Shown here one piece after another: positions 1-13,384 of a stretch of DNA of 64,000 bases. The translations under genes and the position numbers were made by a program. The notes beneath the pieces are model-generated. The model had not been told where the DNA came from and searched no databases. It saw nothing but the letters and a program-made list of their open reading frames with translations. Source of the stretch: Eonycteris spelaea (Eukaryota > Chordata > Mammalia > Chiroptera > Pteropodidae); the NCBI GenBank assembly GCA_003508835.1, contig PUFA01000209.1, positions 2,149,001 through 2,213,000 of the forward strand, in the 5' to 3' direction. Positions within the stretch are counted from its first letter, which is position 1. Each line of letters begins with the position of its first letter.

Positions 1-1265
1 AACCATACGTTTGGGGTCATCTGGTGCCTCCCTGTTGTTGAACACCTTCTGGGCTATCTCAACAAGTTGAGAGAGATTCATCCCTGCAGAACCTTCTAAT
101 TTTTATAATTTACACTGGATATCAGGGGCTGCCTGAGTAGCAAAGGCTACATTAATTGCCCACTGGTTCTCAGGGGCCTCAGGATCAATGGGGGTATATA
201 CCCAGTATGCCACCTGTAGTCATTCAAGAAATGCTCAGGGGGATTCCTGAGGTCCCTGTATAACTTCAGTTACCTTAGAAAGGTTAGTTGGCTGACAAGC
301 AGCCATCCTAATTTCTCCGATAAGAATCTGGTGGTACCGATCTAATACCATTCCCCCTGCCTGAGAATTGTGTTCCCAGTCTGGGGAGGTGGAGAAAAAT
401 CCCTCCTCAATCGTTCCCTTGCTTCCTCAACTTTCCTCCCTCCCGCAGCTATCTTTTGTGCTTCGGCCTGAATGTGTCCACGTTCTTCCGTTCTTCCACA
501 GTGAAGAGGGTAATTAAAAGCTGTTGGCAATCATCCCAGGTGGGGCGGTGAGTCTGAAAGAAACTCTCTAAGAGTCCCATTAATGCCTGGGGTTTCTCAG
601 AGAAAGGCGGATTCTGTGCCTTCCAGTTATACAGGTCACTAGTCGAGAAAGGCACGTAAATCATAAAGGGCCTGTCTGTGTTATGTCCCTGGAGTGGTGT
701 TTCTCACAAAGGGAGGATGGCTGGGGTGGTGGCATCATCTGGTGCCCCTCTCAGGGAGGGAGCAGGAGGCCCACAGGGGTTACCTGCTCACGTCCGAGGA
801 GGTGAGGCGGTGCTATTGGACCTCTGTTGTCCTGGATTATAGGGTGGGGGAAGATCACTGTCCTCCGGTAGAGATTGGAGGACTGAGGGACTGAGCTGTC
901 TTGGAGATTCAGTTGCTGCATGTTTTGGGGTGCCCACAACTAAGACTTGCGCCCCTAGAGAATGGGTACACTGTCAGAGCCAAGGAGGGAGCTTCTGAAC
1001 AAGGTTTAACCATTGATCAATGTAGGGAAACTGATCAAGATGTACCAGGTCTCCTGTGACAATCTTCCAAACATTCCTCACTAAACCCTGTCAAAAGAAC
1101 CCTCCGGAGGCCAGTTTACACCAAAAGATGGCCACTCAACTTCACACAGTGTTCTTAGTCTGCCTGGAGAAAACTTTATGCCATAGTCAGCTCCCTCTAC
1201 AAATCCTTCTTTGAAATGTTGCTGGAGACACCCCAAGGGTGTCTTCTGTGAACTCGGGCCTCCCC
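1..1265 (-). pseudogene. Decayed endogenous retroviral gag (matrix, proline-rich linker, capsid)
   Basis: Three coding remnants appear in the expected order on the minus strand. A matrix-like piece near 1090-1160 contains EVEWPSFGVNWPPEGSF. A proline-rich linker-like stretch lies at roughly 700-1000. A capsid-like piece at 449-664 contains [14 protein letters not shown] and [10 protein letters not shown], typical of gammaretroviral capsid. The capsid reading continues towards position 1 in another frame (342-530 holds an Arg/Glu/Lys-rich stretch), so there is a frameshift near 490-530. Stops interrupt matrix and linker. It cannot make a full Gag protein. The domain calls rest on motif recognition only. 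Confidence 0.8.
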
Positions 1266-1719
1266 ACAACGCTTGTGTGGAAAACACAAAACAGACACTA
1301 AAACGAGAACAATTACCGGGGTGTATGTGGACCCAGAGAAATCTGCCAGCACAACCTAGACAAGACCAAAGACAATAGACAGAATCCAATAACAGGGCAC
1401 AGGAGGTGGCGTCCCACGGCCTGGCCACAGTCCAGGAGATATGACTGCATCCAGTCTCTCCACAGACCCCCAATAATCGGTCAACAGAAACAGAAAGGTA
1501 GCTTTTTATCCAGAAGTCGAGGCCTCAGAAATTTCCCAGCGAGATCAGGAACAATGAGTAGGTCCTAAAGTGTTGCGTCTTGATGATCACATTGACCCCT
1601 TCACGTCATTCAGGGGCCCTTGAATGTCTCAGGGTGGCTACCCCTTTGAGTTCGTAACAGAGACAGAAACAGCTTCAGAGGCCAGTCCATTCTTAAGATC
1701 TCAGGGCCACTCTCTGGAG

Positions 1720-1737
1720 ATCTTGCTGGGGCCTCCA
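1720..1737 (-). promoter_or_regulatory. Retroviral primer binding site, tRNA-Thr-like
   Basis: Minus-strand TGGAGGCCCCAGCAAGAT starts with the invariant TGG (complement of tRNA CCA) and sits two bases inside a plausible LTR end, as in gammaretroviruses. The first ten bases complement a tRNA ending GGGGCCTCCA, as some tRNA-Thr do. The rest has drifted, so the tRNA assignment is tentative. Confidence 0.5.
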
Positions 1738-2150
1738 AACGTTGTAGCCACCAGCCCCTGATAGACACATGGACCAGCACATAGAAATCAGTGAGTTATA
1801 GAAAACACACTCTTTATTCAGCCAGCTGGTCTGCAAGGGGCACTCAGACCCCAAATTAAGCAGCCCCAAAAAATGTAGAGGTACAGGGTTTTTAAGCACT
1901 AAAACCCCTATTCTTCATCCTGTTTGAACAGCACAAGTCTAGTTTTCTTGCTTTTTACTGTCAACCCACAGGTTGGTTGTGCAAGCGAGGGTACAGAAGC
2001 AGAAAGCTTATTGTTAGAGCGTTATGTTCCCATGGGCAATAGCCAAATAGTAATTTTCCAGCCAACACACTATGAGGGTGGGAGAGAGCAGATGAATACC
2101 CCAAATACCAAGCCCTTCAAATGCTGCAAGTCATTACACAGGCCTTGCTG
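1738..2150 (-). repeat. 5' LTR of the endogenous retrovirus
   Basis: The LTR is placed by the primer binding site on its inner side and by an AATAAA polyadenylation signal at 1813-1818 (minus strand), about 75 bases from the inner end, as expected for R/U5. The inner terminus reads CG instead of CA, consistent with decay. The U3 start is not recognised; 2150 is a guess. Confidence 0.6.
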
Positions 2151-2450
2151 AAATGAACTGAGTATCACCTCAGAGTGAACAGGACAAATGAAGGTCATCT
2201 ATTATTATGCATGCACCCTTTGAGGGATGAGCCTGGGGTGTCACCATGAAGTAACCTCAGCCATGAGGCTACTTGGTTGAGAGCTTAATCTCAGGGGCCA
2301 GAAAATAGGTGAGCACACTCATTCATGGCTTTTATGGACTTAGAGAGAACTCTGTTCCCAAATTCCCATTCTGGACTGATGCTAATGCTTTCTAGCAAGC
2401 CATTCTTCATTGTTACTCATCTGGGACAATGAAGGCTATGAAAATAATCA
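2151..2450. other. No feature recognised
   Basis: Unique-looking sequence between the LTR and a MIR. No ORF of interest and no recognised repeat. Confidence 0.5.
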
Positions 2451-2454
2451 CCAC

Positions 2455-2640
2455 CACCACAACTGACATTCAATAACATGTGGAGGGCATTGTACTAAAT
2501 GCTTGACATACATTAGCTCATTTAGTCGACACAAAACTGTGTGTGGCATAGGCACTGGTATTCTTCCCAATTTACAGACAGGAAAATTAGAACAGTTGAG
2601 CACTCCATACAAGTTCCCGCAGGTGAAAGAGCTAGAGCTC
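2455..2640 (-). repeat. MIR SINE relic
   Basis: The plus strand reads as the reverse complement of MIR: a piece like gcttgacatacattagctca, then a tttacagacaggaaaattaga-like core. Confidence 0.65.
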
Positions 2641-2649
2641 CCTCCAATC

Positions 2650-2830
2650 CAGGCAGGCTTTAAAGGCTATACAAGATCAGCCAGGTGGCCTAGGGCAAGT
2701 CACTCAACCTCTCAGAACTTTAGTTTGTGATGTCAACCAGGGATGATACTTACCTTGGAGCTGTGTCATGCAGATTAGACATAAATACATAGAGTGCTTA
2801 GTACAAAGTCTACCTGGCAAAGAATTCTTT
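2650..2830 (+). repeat. MIR SINE relic
   Basis: Contains gggcaagtcactcaacctct and a gagtgcttagtacaaagt-like 3' portion in MIR order on the plus strand. Confidence 0.65.
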
Positions 2831-3184
2831 ATACAAAGAAGTGATTTTTATACCCTCTTCCTGTTCTCAAATATTATACAAAAATTCATGGGAGAAGAAG
2901 TATATTCCTTCTAACGCCTTGATGAGACTAAGGATGAAAGGAGAACTCAATAAGGATACTGGGAGGCCATGGGGTTATGGACACAGTAAAGGACCTTGAG
3001 ATCACTGTACTTATCACAATTTAGTCCAAGTCTGGCCAGTGGAAGACAGGCTGTTATCCATGTCATGAAACTGGACAGGGGATATTATGGACTGAACAAT
3101 GAAGAGCCTCATGTGGTCTGTAAAAGGCATTATTCATGCATGCCTTTGGAATTCCCAGTGAAAAACTGAGCTCACTTCTATAGT

Positions 3185-3320
3185 AATACATTAGACATTA
3201 CATGTACCAGTTAGTTACAGTGTGCCAATGCCAGCATTTTGCTCACATCCTCTCATCTCATCCTTACAACAACACCAGAAAGTAAGGATTATTTGGCCTC
3301 TTTCATAGAGGATGATACAA
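3185..3320 (-). repeat. MIR SINE relic
   Basis: Reverse-complement MIR signature: tctcatccttacaacaacacc followed by an atagaggatgatacaaac-like core. The 2830-3185 gap before it holds nothing I recognise. Confidence 0.55.
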
Positions 3321-3478
3321 ACTTAAGTCTGCTTAACTCGTAAGCTCATAACCTTAAAACTATACTTATTAGAAAAGACTGGTTGCAAGGGGGAAAATAT
3401 AAAAAGAGGAAACAGTATTATGAAAGTAGTATTTTGCAGGTTTCCTAAGTAATGAATCGAATTAGAAATTAGAAAATT

Positions 3479-3479
<1 letters not shown>

Positions 3480-3523
<44 letters not shown>
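3480..3523. repeat. (TC)n microsatellite
   Basis: Uninterrupted TC dinucleotides for about 44 bases. The 3525-4160 flank carries no recognised feature. Confidence 0.95.
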
Positions 3524-3527
<4 letters not shown>

Positions 3528-4160
3528 ATTATCTCAGTTTTCTCTTTGTAAAACACCTGCCTACCTTCTCAGCGCTATTGTAGAATTAGCCACTCATGAA
3601 GACCCTTTTCGAGTTCCCAGAAGAAGAATCATATTGGTCCAGCTGGAGTCAGGGATCTTCCAGTGTTGATGCTGGTTGAGGACTAGAACAAACATGGCAA
3701 GAAGGAACCACCTCTGTGAATTGCAGGGCATAGGGAAAGGGGATTGATGCTCAGGGTGGATAAACTCTAGAAAGGTGTCTTCCCAGCTATACTACTTTCC
3801 TTAAGATGTTCAAGAAATTATTTCAGAAAATTCAAACCTAGCATGATCTATATTAACATAAGCATTACTTGAGGAATGTGTAATAAAGATGTTAGGTACC
3901 TAAAGACATTGCTTTAGGCAGAGAAATTAGTAAACCTGGAATGTAGGGTAGCCAACTAAAGTGTACCAGGCCAGTTGCTTGCCTTAAATATTTTCTAGTT
4001 TCTAAGGCGGTGCCACCTGATGGGGCAGGGGATGGTGCAGGAAGCAAGCCATATATGTAATTTAAGAGTTTTAGTAGCCACATATTTTTAAAAAGTGAAA
4101 AGAAAGAGGTAAAATAATAATATTTTTTATTTAACCCAACATCCAAATCATTATAATTAG

Positions 4161-4300
4161 GAAAAATACAATTAAAAAATAAATGAAAGAAAACAGCCTC
4201 CTAATAATATGCAGATTGCTCTACAAATATGAACACTTGAAGAATTAGCAGTGCCTTCTTCAAGCTAAGTGCCTAACTGCCTTTGATTGCTAACATCTCA
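4161..4300. repeat. Left arm of a 140-bp inverted repeat around the ANKRD66 last exon
   Basis: Reverse-complementary to 4762-4904. Includes a 35-base perfect match (4244-4278 against 4786-4820) and a 20-base perfect match (4169-4188 against 4877-4896), with weaker sequence between. On the minus-strand transcript it lies just downstream of the ANKRD66 stop, in the likely 3' UTR or 3' flank. Confidence 0.9.
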
Positions 4301-4360
4301 TTATCATTAACATAGCATTATGGTTTCAACAGGTAATCAATATTAAATATTATTGATGAT

Positions 4361-4678
<318 letters not shown>

Positions 4679-4761
4679 TCAAGCCTTTCCAAGCTATGCA
4701 TGGGGAGGTCTCAGACAGTAAAGAAACTGCTTGGAGGTAGAGAAAAATGGTGTGCTCAGAG

Positions 4762-4904
4762 TGAGATGTTGACAGAATCAAAGGTAGTTAGGCACTTAGC
4801 TTGAAGAAGGCACTGCTAATCCTTTAAGTGCTCACGTTAGTAGAGTGAACAGCATATTACCAGGAGGCTGTTTTCCTTCATTTATTTTTTAATTGTATTT
4901 TTTC
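4762..4904. repeat. Right arm of the inverted repeat
   Basis: Reverse complement of 4161-4300 at roughly 80 per cent identity by eye. It sits in the last ANKRD66 intron. The two arms are 461 bases apart and could pair in the pre-mRNA. Confidence 0.9.
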
Positions 4905-5048
4905 TTAAATATAAAAGCCATGTCTGTTCATTGTAAAAATATTTAAAAGTACAGAAACATATAAGGGAGAAAATAGAAATTACTTATAATCATATACGTA
5001 TTGTATGTATTGATGATTTGTGTAAAGAATAGTTACAGATGAGATAGA

Positions 5049-5068
5049 CAGACAGACAGACAGACAGA
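5049..5068. repeat. (GACA)5 microsatellite
   Basis: Five perfect GACA units preceded by GATA. The 4905-5040 stretch before it resembles LINE 3' UTR-derived repeat, unassigned. Confidence 0.9.
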
Positions 5069-5409
5069 TTGTTGTACACACATGGACAATGGGAGGTGTA
5101 CATATGTGCATTTTGTATAAGAGGCCAAAGGTGAATGTGTGACTTGCTAAAAGACATCAGAGAAAGCCACTTCACAGAAATAAAACTTTAGCCAATATGA
5201 TGACAAATGGAATTTTAAAGGATAGATGATGGTACAGGTAGGGCAAACAGTATCTTAAGTGCAAAGCGTTATAAAAAGCACACTTTGTTGAGTGGGTTGC
5301 AAACCTGCTTGTTCCTCAGCCCCTATTCTCCCAACAAGCTGGAAGTGACCTCTCAATAATCAAACCACAATCATTCAGTGTACCTCTCAACATTCAGTGT
5401 CCCTCTTCT

Positions 5410-6160
5410 GCCCTGCTATTATGACCCTTGGCACTTTCCGTCTTGTATAGTTATTTGTGTAAAGAAGTTGTCTCCCAGACAGAGAACTTTTTGATGTCTC
5501 AGCACTGTGTTTGATTTATCTTTAAATCCTTTCTAACATTTAGTCCAGTGTCATGTACATAGTAGATTTCCAAAGTATTTGTTAAACTAGAGATATATGA
5601 CTTAGAGAGGCTGAACCAAAAGTTGATTTGTTCTGATAGGATCCCTAGGATGTTCAAAAAATTGTCAAATACTGTCTAGGCTTCTTCTGAAGCTCTCTTC
5701 CTTCCTTCCTCTTCCTCATCCTGGCCTGGGAGCTCACCTACTTGCAACATGAAGTGTTAAGAAATTCCTTACATGGTTTTTTCACCTATAGCCTTTAAGT
5801 GCCTCCAATCCTACCTGCACAGAACCACTGCTGCCTCATACACTGCAAGAGTAACTTTGCTGAAATAGCCATTTCAGCTTGTCAGGCTCCTGATGAGTTC
5901 ACATTCATATGCTCGCCTAGCTCACTATGGTCACCCGTCCGCCCATCTGACCTTCTCCACTTCTCTCCAGTGTGAATGCTCTGCTTAGTCAGGCCTCTCC
6001 TTCCTCCACTATTCTTCCACCTCCTCACATATACAGTTTTCTACTTGGTGCCTTCCCTTCCAATCAGCATTCTTTCTCCCTCCTCCATTAGCCAGGTCTT
6101 AGCTATTTTTCAAGGTCCAAATTAATTTCCCCTCAACCAGAATTTCTCCCCTCTAACCCC
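5410..6160 (+). repeat. L2 LINE fragments
   Basis: Two blocks (about 5410-5590 and 5680-6160) show the pyrimidine-rich L2 3' coding and 3' end style on the plus strand, such as ccttctccacttctctccag and a cagtgtcatgtacatagtag end piece. Boundaries are approximate. Confidence 0.55.
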
Positions 6161-8449
<2,289 letters not shown>

Positions 8450-8905
8450 ACAATATGAATGACTCTCTAGGGCATTATGTTATATCAAACAAAGACAGAT
8501 ACTGTATGAGCTCACTTATATGTGGAATCAAAAAAACAAAAAACAAAAATCAAGCTCATAGATACGGAGAACAGATTAGATTGATAGTTTTGGGCTGGGG
8601 GGAGTGGCAAAATGGGTGAAAGTGGTCAAAACGTACAAACTTCCAGGTGTAAAATAAGTAAGCCTGTGTAATATATAGCATGACAACTGTAATTAATAAT
8701 ATCATATTGTATATTTGAAAACTGTTAAGATAATAGATTTCAAGTTATCACAAGAAAAAGATTTTGTAACTATGGATGGTGATGGATGTTACTAGACTTA
8801 TTGTGATAATTTCACAATATATACAGAAATTGAATCATTATGTTGTGCCTGATACTGATATAATGTTATATTTTAATTATACCTCAATAAAAATAATTTA
8901 AGTCC
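8450..8905 (+). repeat. L1 3' end fragment
   Basis: Contains the L1 3' segments gagctcacttatatgtggaa, a G-rich gggctggggggagtggc, and a terminal attatacctcaataaaaa. Confidence 0.85.
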
Positions 8906-8934
8906 CACTTACATTATAGCTAGCACAGATAATA

Positions 8935-9150
8935 GCACAGGTTTTCTAGCCAGATAAGATGGAGGTTCATACCTGACAATAAATACCACTTGCTACTTAT
9001 ACACCTCAGATAAGAAACAGATGTCTGAGGCTTAGTTTCTTCATTTGTTAATTAAGGGTATCACCACTTATCTCAATGAGTTCTTGTGAAGTACAAATGA
9101 TATAAAGTACATAGTATAGTACCTAGCATATAGCGAATGCTCGTTAAAAG
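8935..9150 (+). repeat. MIR SINE relic
   Basis: Plus-strand MIR order: a cttagtttcttcatttgtta core, then aagtacatagtatagtacct. 9150-9480 holds nothing recognised. Confidence 0.65.
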
Positions 9151-9484
9151 ATTCTCTAGTGTAGCTACTGTGACACTGTACCTAAATTTCTACAAAATTA
9201 TTGTTCTGAAGCCAGTCTTGCTTCCTGCCAATCCAATTCTCCATACAAGAGCCAAGACAAATTTTTAAAGAGCAAAGTTGGCTATAGCACTTTCTTACTT
9301 AACATTCTTCATTAGTGTTCTATCGGTACAAGCCTTAACAAGACCATTGGCTGAGAGATTGCCACTATCCTTCTCCAATTCTATAACTGAGCAATGTTAG
9401 GCATGGGGACACAACAAAGAAATAGACAAAGTCTTTGTCCTACTACAGGAATGATACTCCATTCCTGTTAGAAGTCAAGAGAGC

Positions 9485-9690
9485 AGAGACTAATATTAAT
9501 TGAGAGCAGGCTATGTGCTAGGAACTGTATATCCATTATCTTACTGAATCCTCACAATAACACTCTAAGGAAGCATTATCACTCCCATTATTTCGATGAA
9601 TAAACTAAGGCCTAGAGGCATTAAATAACTTGCTTAAAGTTCTACAACTAGTAAGTGGTGGTGGCATGATTGAAATCTTCCATCTTGCTC
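9485..9690 (-). repeat. MIR SINE relic
   Basis: Reverse-complement MIR: ctatgtgctaggaactgtat, tcctcacaataacactctaa, aacttgcttaaagttctaca and actagtaagtggtggtggca in the expected order. Confidence 0.8.
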
Positions 9691-9758
9691 CCAAGAAATG
9701 TTTTTCCTACTACATACAGGCTGCTGTCATGATGGTGGCCTCAAGGGGATAGATTCTA

Positions 9759-9953
<195 letters not shown>

Positions 9954-10109
9954 CTATGGGAAAAATATACCACTTAGGAAATTTTCTAAAACTTTTTATT
10001 CCTAGTGAGTGATTCCATAAGATTCTTTGCCATGTGCTTTCTTTCTTACTTCAAAAATTTTCATTTGTGTGTTCTGCTGAGTGTATATTTGGATTTTAGC
10101 TACTACAGT

Positions 10110-10400
10110 TAGTGCATGCCAGTCTCCCACTCAAAAACTATCAATGGCTCCCTTCTGTCTACAGGATTATATGCTAAATTTATGAGCTGACATTTGCTTT
10201 TTTGGCCTTAAAACACTTTCCAGTGCTATTTCCTACTCCAACTCCAAAGTGCTAGTAGTTTTACTTTAAGCTGATTGTTTAATTCTGTGCCTTACCTTTC
10301 TCATCTGCAAAATGGGTATGATTTGTCCGCGTTGTTGTGAGGATATGATGACGATCTATGTGAAAAGTCTATACCAGATACAGAACATATCCTCCATGGA
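10110..10400 (+). repeat. L2 fragment followed by MIR
   Basis: 10110-10245 has the L2 3' theme (cactcaaaaactatcaatgg, then ctcccttctgtctacaggat). 10275-10400 has the MIR core ctttctcatctgcaaaatgg with gttgttgtgaggatatgatg. Confidence 0.6.
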
Positions 10401-10489
10401 AATTAAATACTATTGTCACACCAATTCAGAAGATAGACAAAGTATAAACATATAAATTAAATGGCAAAAATTATTTACGCATTAAGATG

Positions 10490-11335
10490 TAAACCAACTG
10501 TTCTTAAATCATAGCCTATAGATACTTAGAAATCACTGGGACTCTTTTAGGGACCCATGAGGTTAAAATTATTTTCATAGTATTAAATTATTTTTGTAAT
10601 AATTTCATAAAATTGCTCTCATAATATTTAAATGTCATTGACCTTGTTCATTGTACTAACAATTGCCCTGATGATTCAAAAGACATGGTGTAGAAAAATT
10701 GCTAGTGCCCAAAATAAAGAAAGGCAGCAGTGGCAGTGACACCAAACTGGACTAGCAGTCATGGTATTCAGAGATCCATTCAGAAAACGCTGATGGATTT
10801 TAACAAAACAATATGAAGAGCACACTGAGATCATTTCTGACTCCAACTAACATTTAAAACACTACCTCTTGCCCAGTTTTAGTGTAATAACAAAGAACAA
10901 TATCCACAATTGTCTGAAAAGGGTATAAAATACTCCCTTTTCCAATTTTGTATACGTGTAAAACCAGATTTTTTTTGTATACTTCAACCAGAATAAACTA
11001 AATGCAGAAACGGATATGAGATTCCAGCTGTCTTTTATTAAGCCACATATTAAAGGATTTGACAAAAAAAGTCGAACAATGCCACTCTTCTCACATTTTT
11101 GTTCTAGAAAGTATAGCTATTTTTTTATTAAAATGTTACTTATCTTATTGTGTATTAGGCTTATTATGATTTCTGCAAATGAATTAATACACATTTTAAA
11201 GTTTTCTCAGTTTTAACTTCTAATAGGGTAAATAGTGGTAGCTATAATCCACATGAACAAAAACTCTCTCTGGGGTTCTCAGTGATTTTTAAGAATGGAA
11301 AGGAGTCCTGAGACCAAAAAGATTGAGAATTACAG
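10490..11335 (+). mobile_element. hAT (Charlie-type) DNA transposon relic, internally deleted
   Basis: The left part matches a hAT end (tagggacccatgaggttaaa). The right part holds a degraded C-terminal dimerisation region of a hAT transposase (readable pieces: YPQLSEKG, NNATLL) and ends with gtcctgagaccaaaaagatt gagaat. Most of the transposase is missing and stops are present. No activity is possible. Confidence 0.7.
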
Positions 11336-11484
11336 ATATAAAAAATAAGGGACTGAGATAGAGGGAAAGAAATGAAGAGATAACCACTTGAGAAAGAGTC
11401 ATTGGAATTCTTTCTCTTTGGTCTCAACATTTAATTTGAAATCTAAAGAAGAAGTTGGAGTCCACCATACAAATTGTGACCCAG

Positions 11485-11640
11485 TAGCAGCAGCACCACC
11501 CAGGAAGTTTTAGAAATGCAAATTTTTGGGCCCCAAATCAGACCTTCTGAGTTAAAAACTGGGGTGGGAGAAGCAATCTGTGTTATAGTAAGTCCTCCAG
11601 GTGAGTCTGATGTACGTGGAACCATGAGGACAGTCCTCGA
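11485..11640 (+). repeat. MER20-like hAT nonautonomous relic
   Basis: Order matches MER20: agttttagaaatgcaaattt, gggccccaaatcagacctt, gcaatctgtgttatagtaag, cctccaggtgagtctgatg. Confidence 0.7.
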
Positions 11641-11914
11641 GTGGGAAAGAAGAGGAGGAAATAACATAATTAATTTCAATGCCCTGCGTGTTATGATGGC
11701 AGTGATTTTCTGAGGACAGAAGGAAAGACTTATTCACCAAAACTAGGAAGTAAAGGCACTTTTCTTTGAAAATGACCTAAGCTGGGTCCCAAAAGGATGA
11801 ATAGGAGTCATCTTGGGCACTGACAGTGGTGAAGGAATCCATGAGGCACAGCACGTCTATGGCGAAAAGGTACATTCAGCCAAGTACAAGTTGCCCTGCT
11901 TCTAATGTGTAGAC

Positions 11915-12535
11915 CAAGGGTCCACAGACTTTTCTTGTAAGAGGCTAGATAGGAAATTTTTTAGTCTTTGTAGGCTTAGAGGCAAAAATCAAGGCTGTTA
12001 TGTAACAAGAAAAACTCTTTCCCTATTTACAAAGGGTGGGCCTTCCTGGGAGAAGAAGGGTTGTCAGTGGTAGGTGAAAATTCAGTAGACATTCAGCTGA
12101 AGACATTCTCAAGGCAAAGAGCAACTGGCCCAATGGGGAGGGGCCTGGCCTATAGGATGGTCACTTTCACTCTGCCCCAGTAATACACAGATCCCAGCAT
12201 GCCCGTCACAAGTTGACAGCTGCCATGAGGCAAGGTGACTTGAGTGGACTGCAATTCCACTGCTCAGTGCCCAGCAGTTGCCAGCAGTAGAGTTCCCAAA
12301 GTGTAGGTGGTGACCAGCAGGGCCCTTGGCAGCAGCTAAGTACAGCGGTGAACTCAGGGACAAGTGGTGGGAACAGACAGGGGAGCAGAGGCAGAGAGAG
12401 TCACTGCAGCTGGCTCTCCCAGGCTCACTGTGCCTGCCCAATGAGACCTGCCACCACAGGTGGTAACCGTAAGCCTATGAAAACAGGCAGGAGCCATATT
12501 TGGCCCCACAGACCATAGTTACCAACATTTAATGT
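11915..12535 (+). repeat. hAT relic split by a GC-richer insert
   Basis: The left end (gggtccacagacttttcttg) and right end (ttggccccacagaccatagt) belong to one short hAT family, but about 450 bases of unrelated, GC-richer DNA (roughly 12040-12490) lie between, instead of a 200-base element. The insert is not identified. Confidence 0.55.
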
Positions 12536-12665
12536 ATATACAACATCTGGGATCTTGTTCAAATGCAGATTCTGACAAAGTGGGACTGGGATGGGGCCCA
12601 AGGTGCCGCATTTGTAATAAATCCCCACAGAGACCACTAGTTCATAAACCACACTTTGAGTAGCA
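12530..12665 (-). repeat. MER20-like hAT relic
   Basis: Reverse-complement MER20 themes: gatcttgttcaaatgcagat and a terminal aaaccacactttgagtagca. Confidence 0.55.
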
Positions 12666-12792
12666 ATGTTCTTCTAGCTACAAAACAGGGAAAAGACAGC
12701 AGAGAAGAGAACTGGAGACCTGAAGGTAGAGGCAGTTGGGCTGTAGCAGCTGTGCTTCACTGAAGGTCCCCATGGGAATCATCGATGGGTTT

Positions 12793-12972
12793 AAAAAATA
12801 GGTGCCTGGAGAGAACGCAGTTAGCATTAATATGATGGCTAGGTGGAGGGCCAGAGGAGGGAGCGAGCCATTAGAGGGATCGTTTTATGAACTATATAGA
12901 TGTCTACCCAATGTACTGTATACCTGAAATGAATTTAAATTAATTAATTAATTTTTAAAAAATAGGAGCCTG
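12793..12972 (+). mobile_element. Short retroposon with 16-bp target-site duplication
   Basis: A 148-base insert (12809-12956) is flanked by aaaaaataggtgcctg (12793-12808) and aaaaaataggagcctg (12957-12972), one mismatch. It ends in an AT-rich (ATTA)n tail preceded by tgtactgtatacctgaaatg, a LINE-3'-end-like motif. Source family unassigned. Confidence 0.65.
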
Positions 12973-13384
12973 CGCCTCAGTCCAAGGTGGTTCAGCATCT
13001 CTGAGTATGTAAGACAAGGACATGCCCTTTTGCATGAAGTGGGGGGTGCTCAGTACCTATATAGTAAGTAACAACAGAAGATGGCACAGGACGCGTTTTA
13101 TCTTTTTGGTTTGGCTTTTTTTTTTTTTTTCTTTTGTAGACAGCTCTTACACTGGAGCATTCAATGATAAAATAAAATGGTAAACGGAAGTACTAGAGTG
13201 TTTCTAATCTGCACGTATCATGAAAAGCCAAACCATTTTTAGATTCAGTTTCTGGAAGCCTTTTTGTTTGCCATTCACACAAAACTTTAATCAGGTTTAC
13301 ACTTAAATCAACTCCATTTGTTCCACATTTGAGTTCATTCCAAGGAAATGCCACAACTTCTCATGAATAAATTGTAATTTAAGT

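Larger units (their letters stand above)
1..2150 (-). mobile_element. Gammaretrovirus-like endogenous retrovirus, 5' part, cut by window edge
   Basis: Read on the minus strand, this block has the order 5' LTR, primer binding site, about 500 bases of leader, then gag matrix and capsid-like coding remnants. Gag runs off the left end, so pol, env and the 3' LTR, if present, lie outside the window. Class I (gammaretroviral) assignment rests on matrix- and capsid-like stretches seen in the translations. Stops and frameshifts in gag show an old, non-coding copy. The outer (right) LTR border is not sharply defined; 2150 is an estimate. Confidence 0.8.

Noticed and set aside
3323..3556. Arg-Glu repeat ORF
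   Set aside because: Translation of the (TC)n microsatellite.
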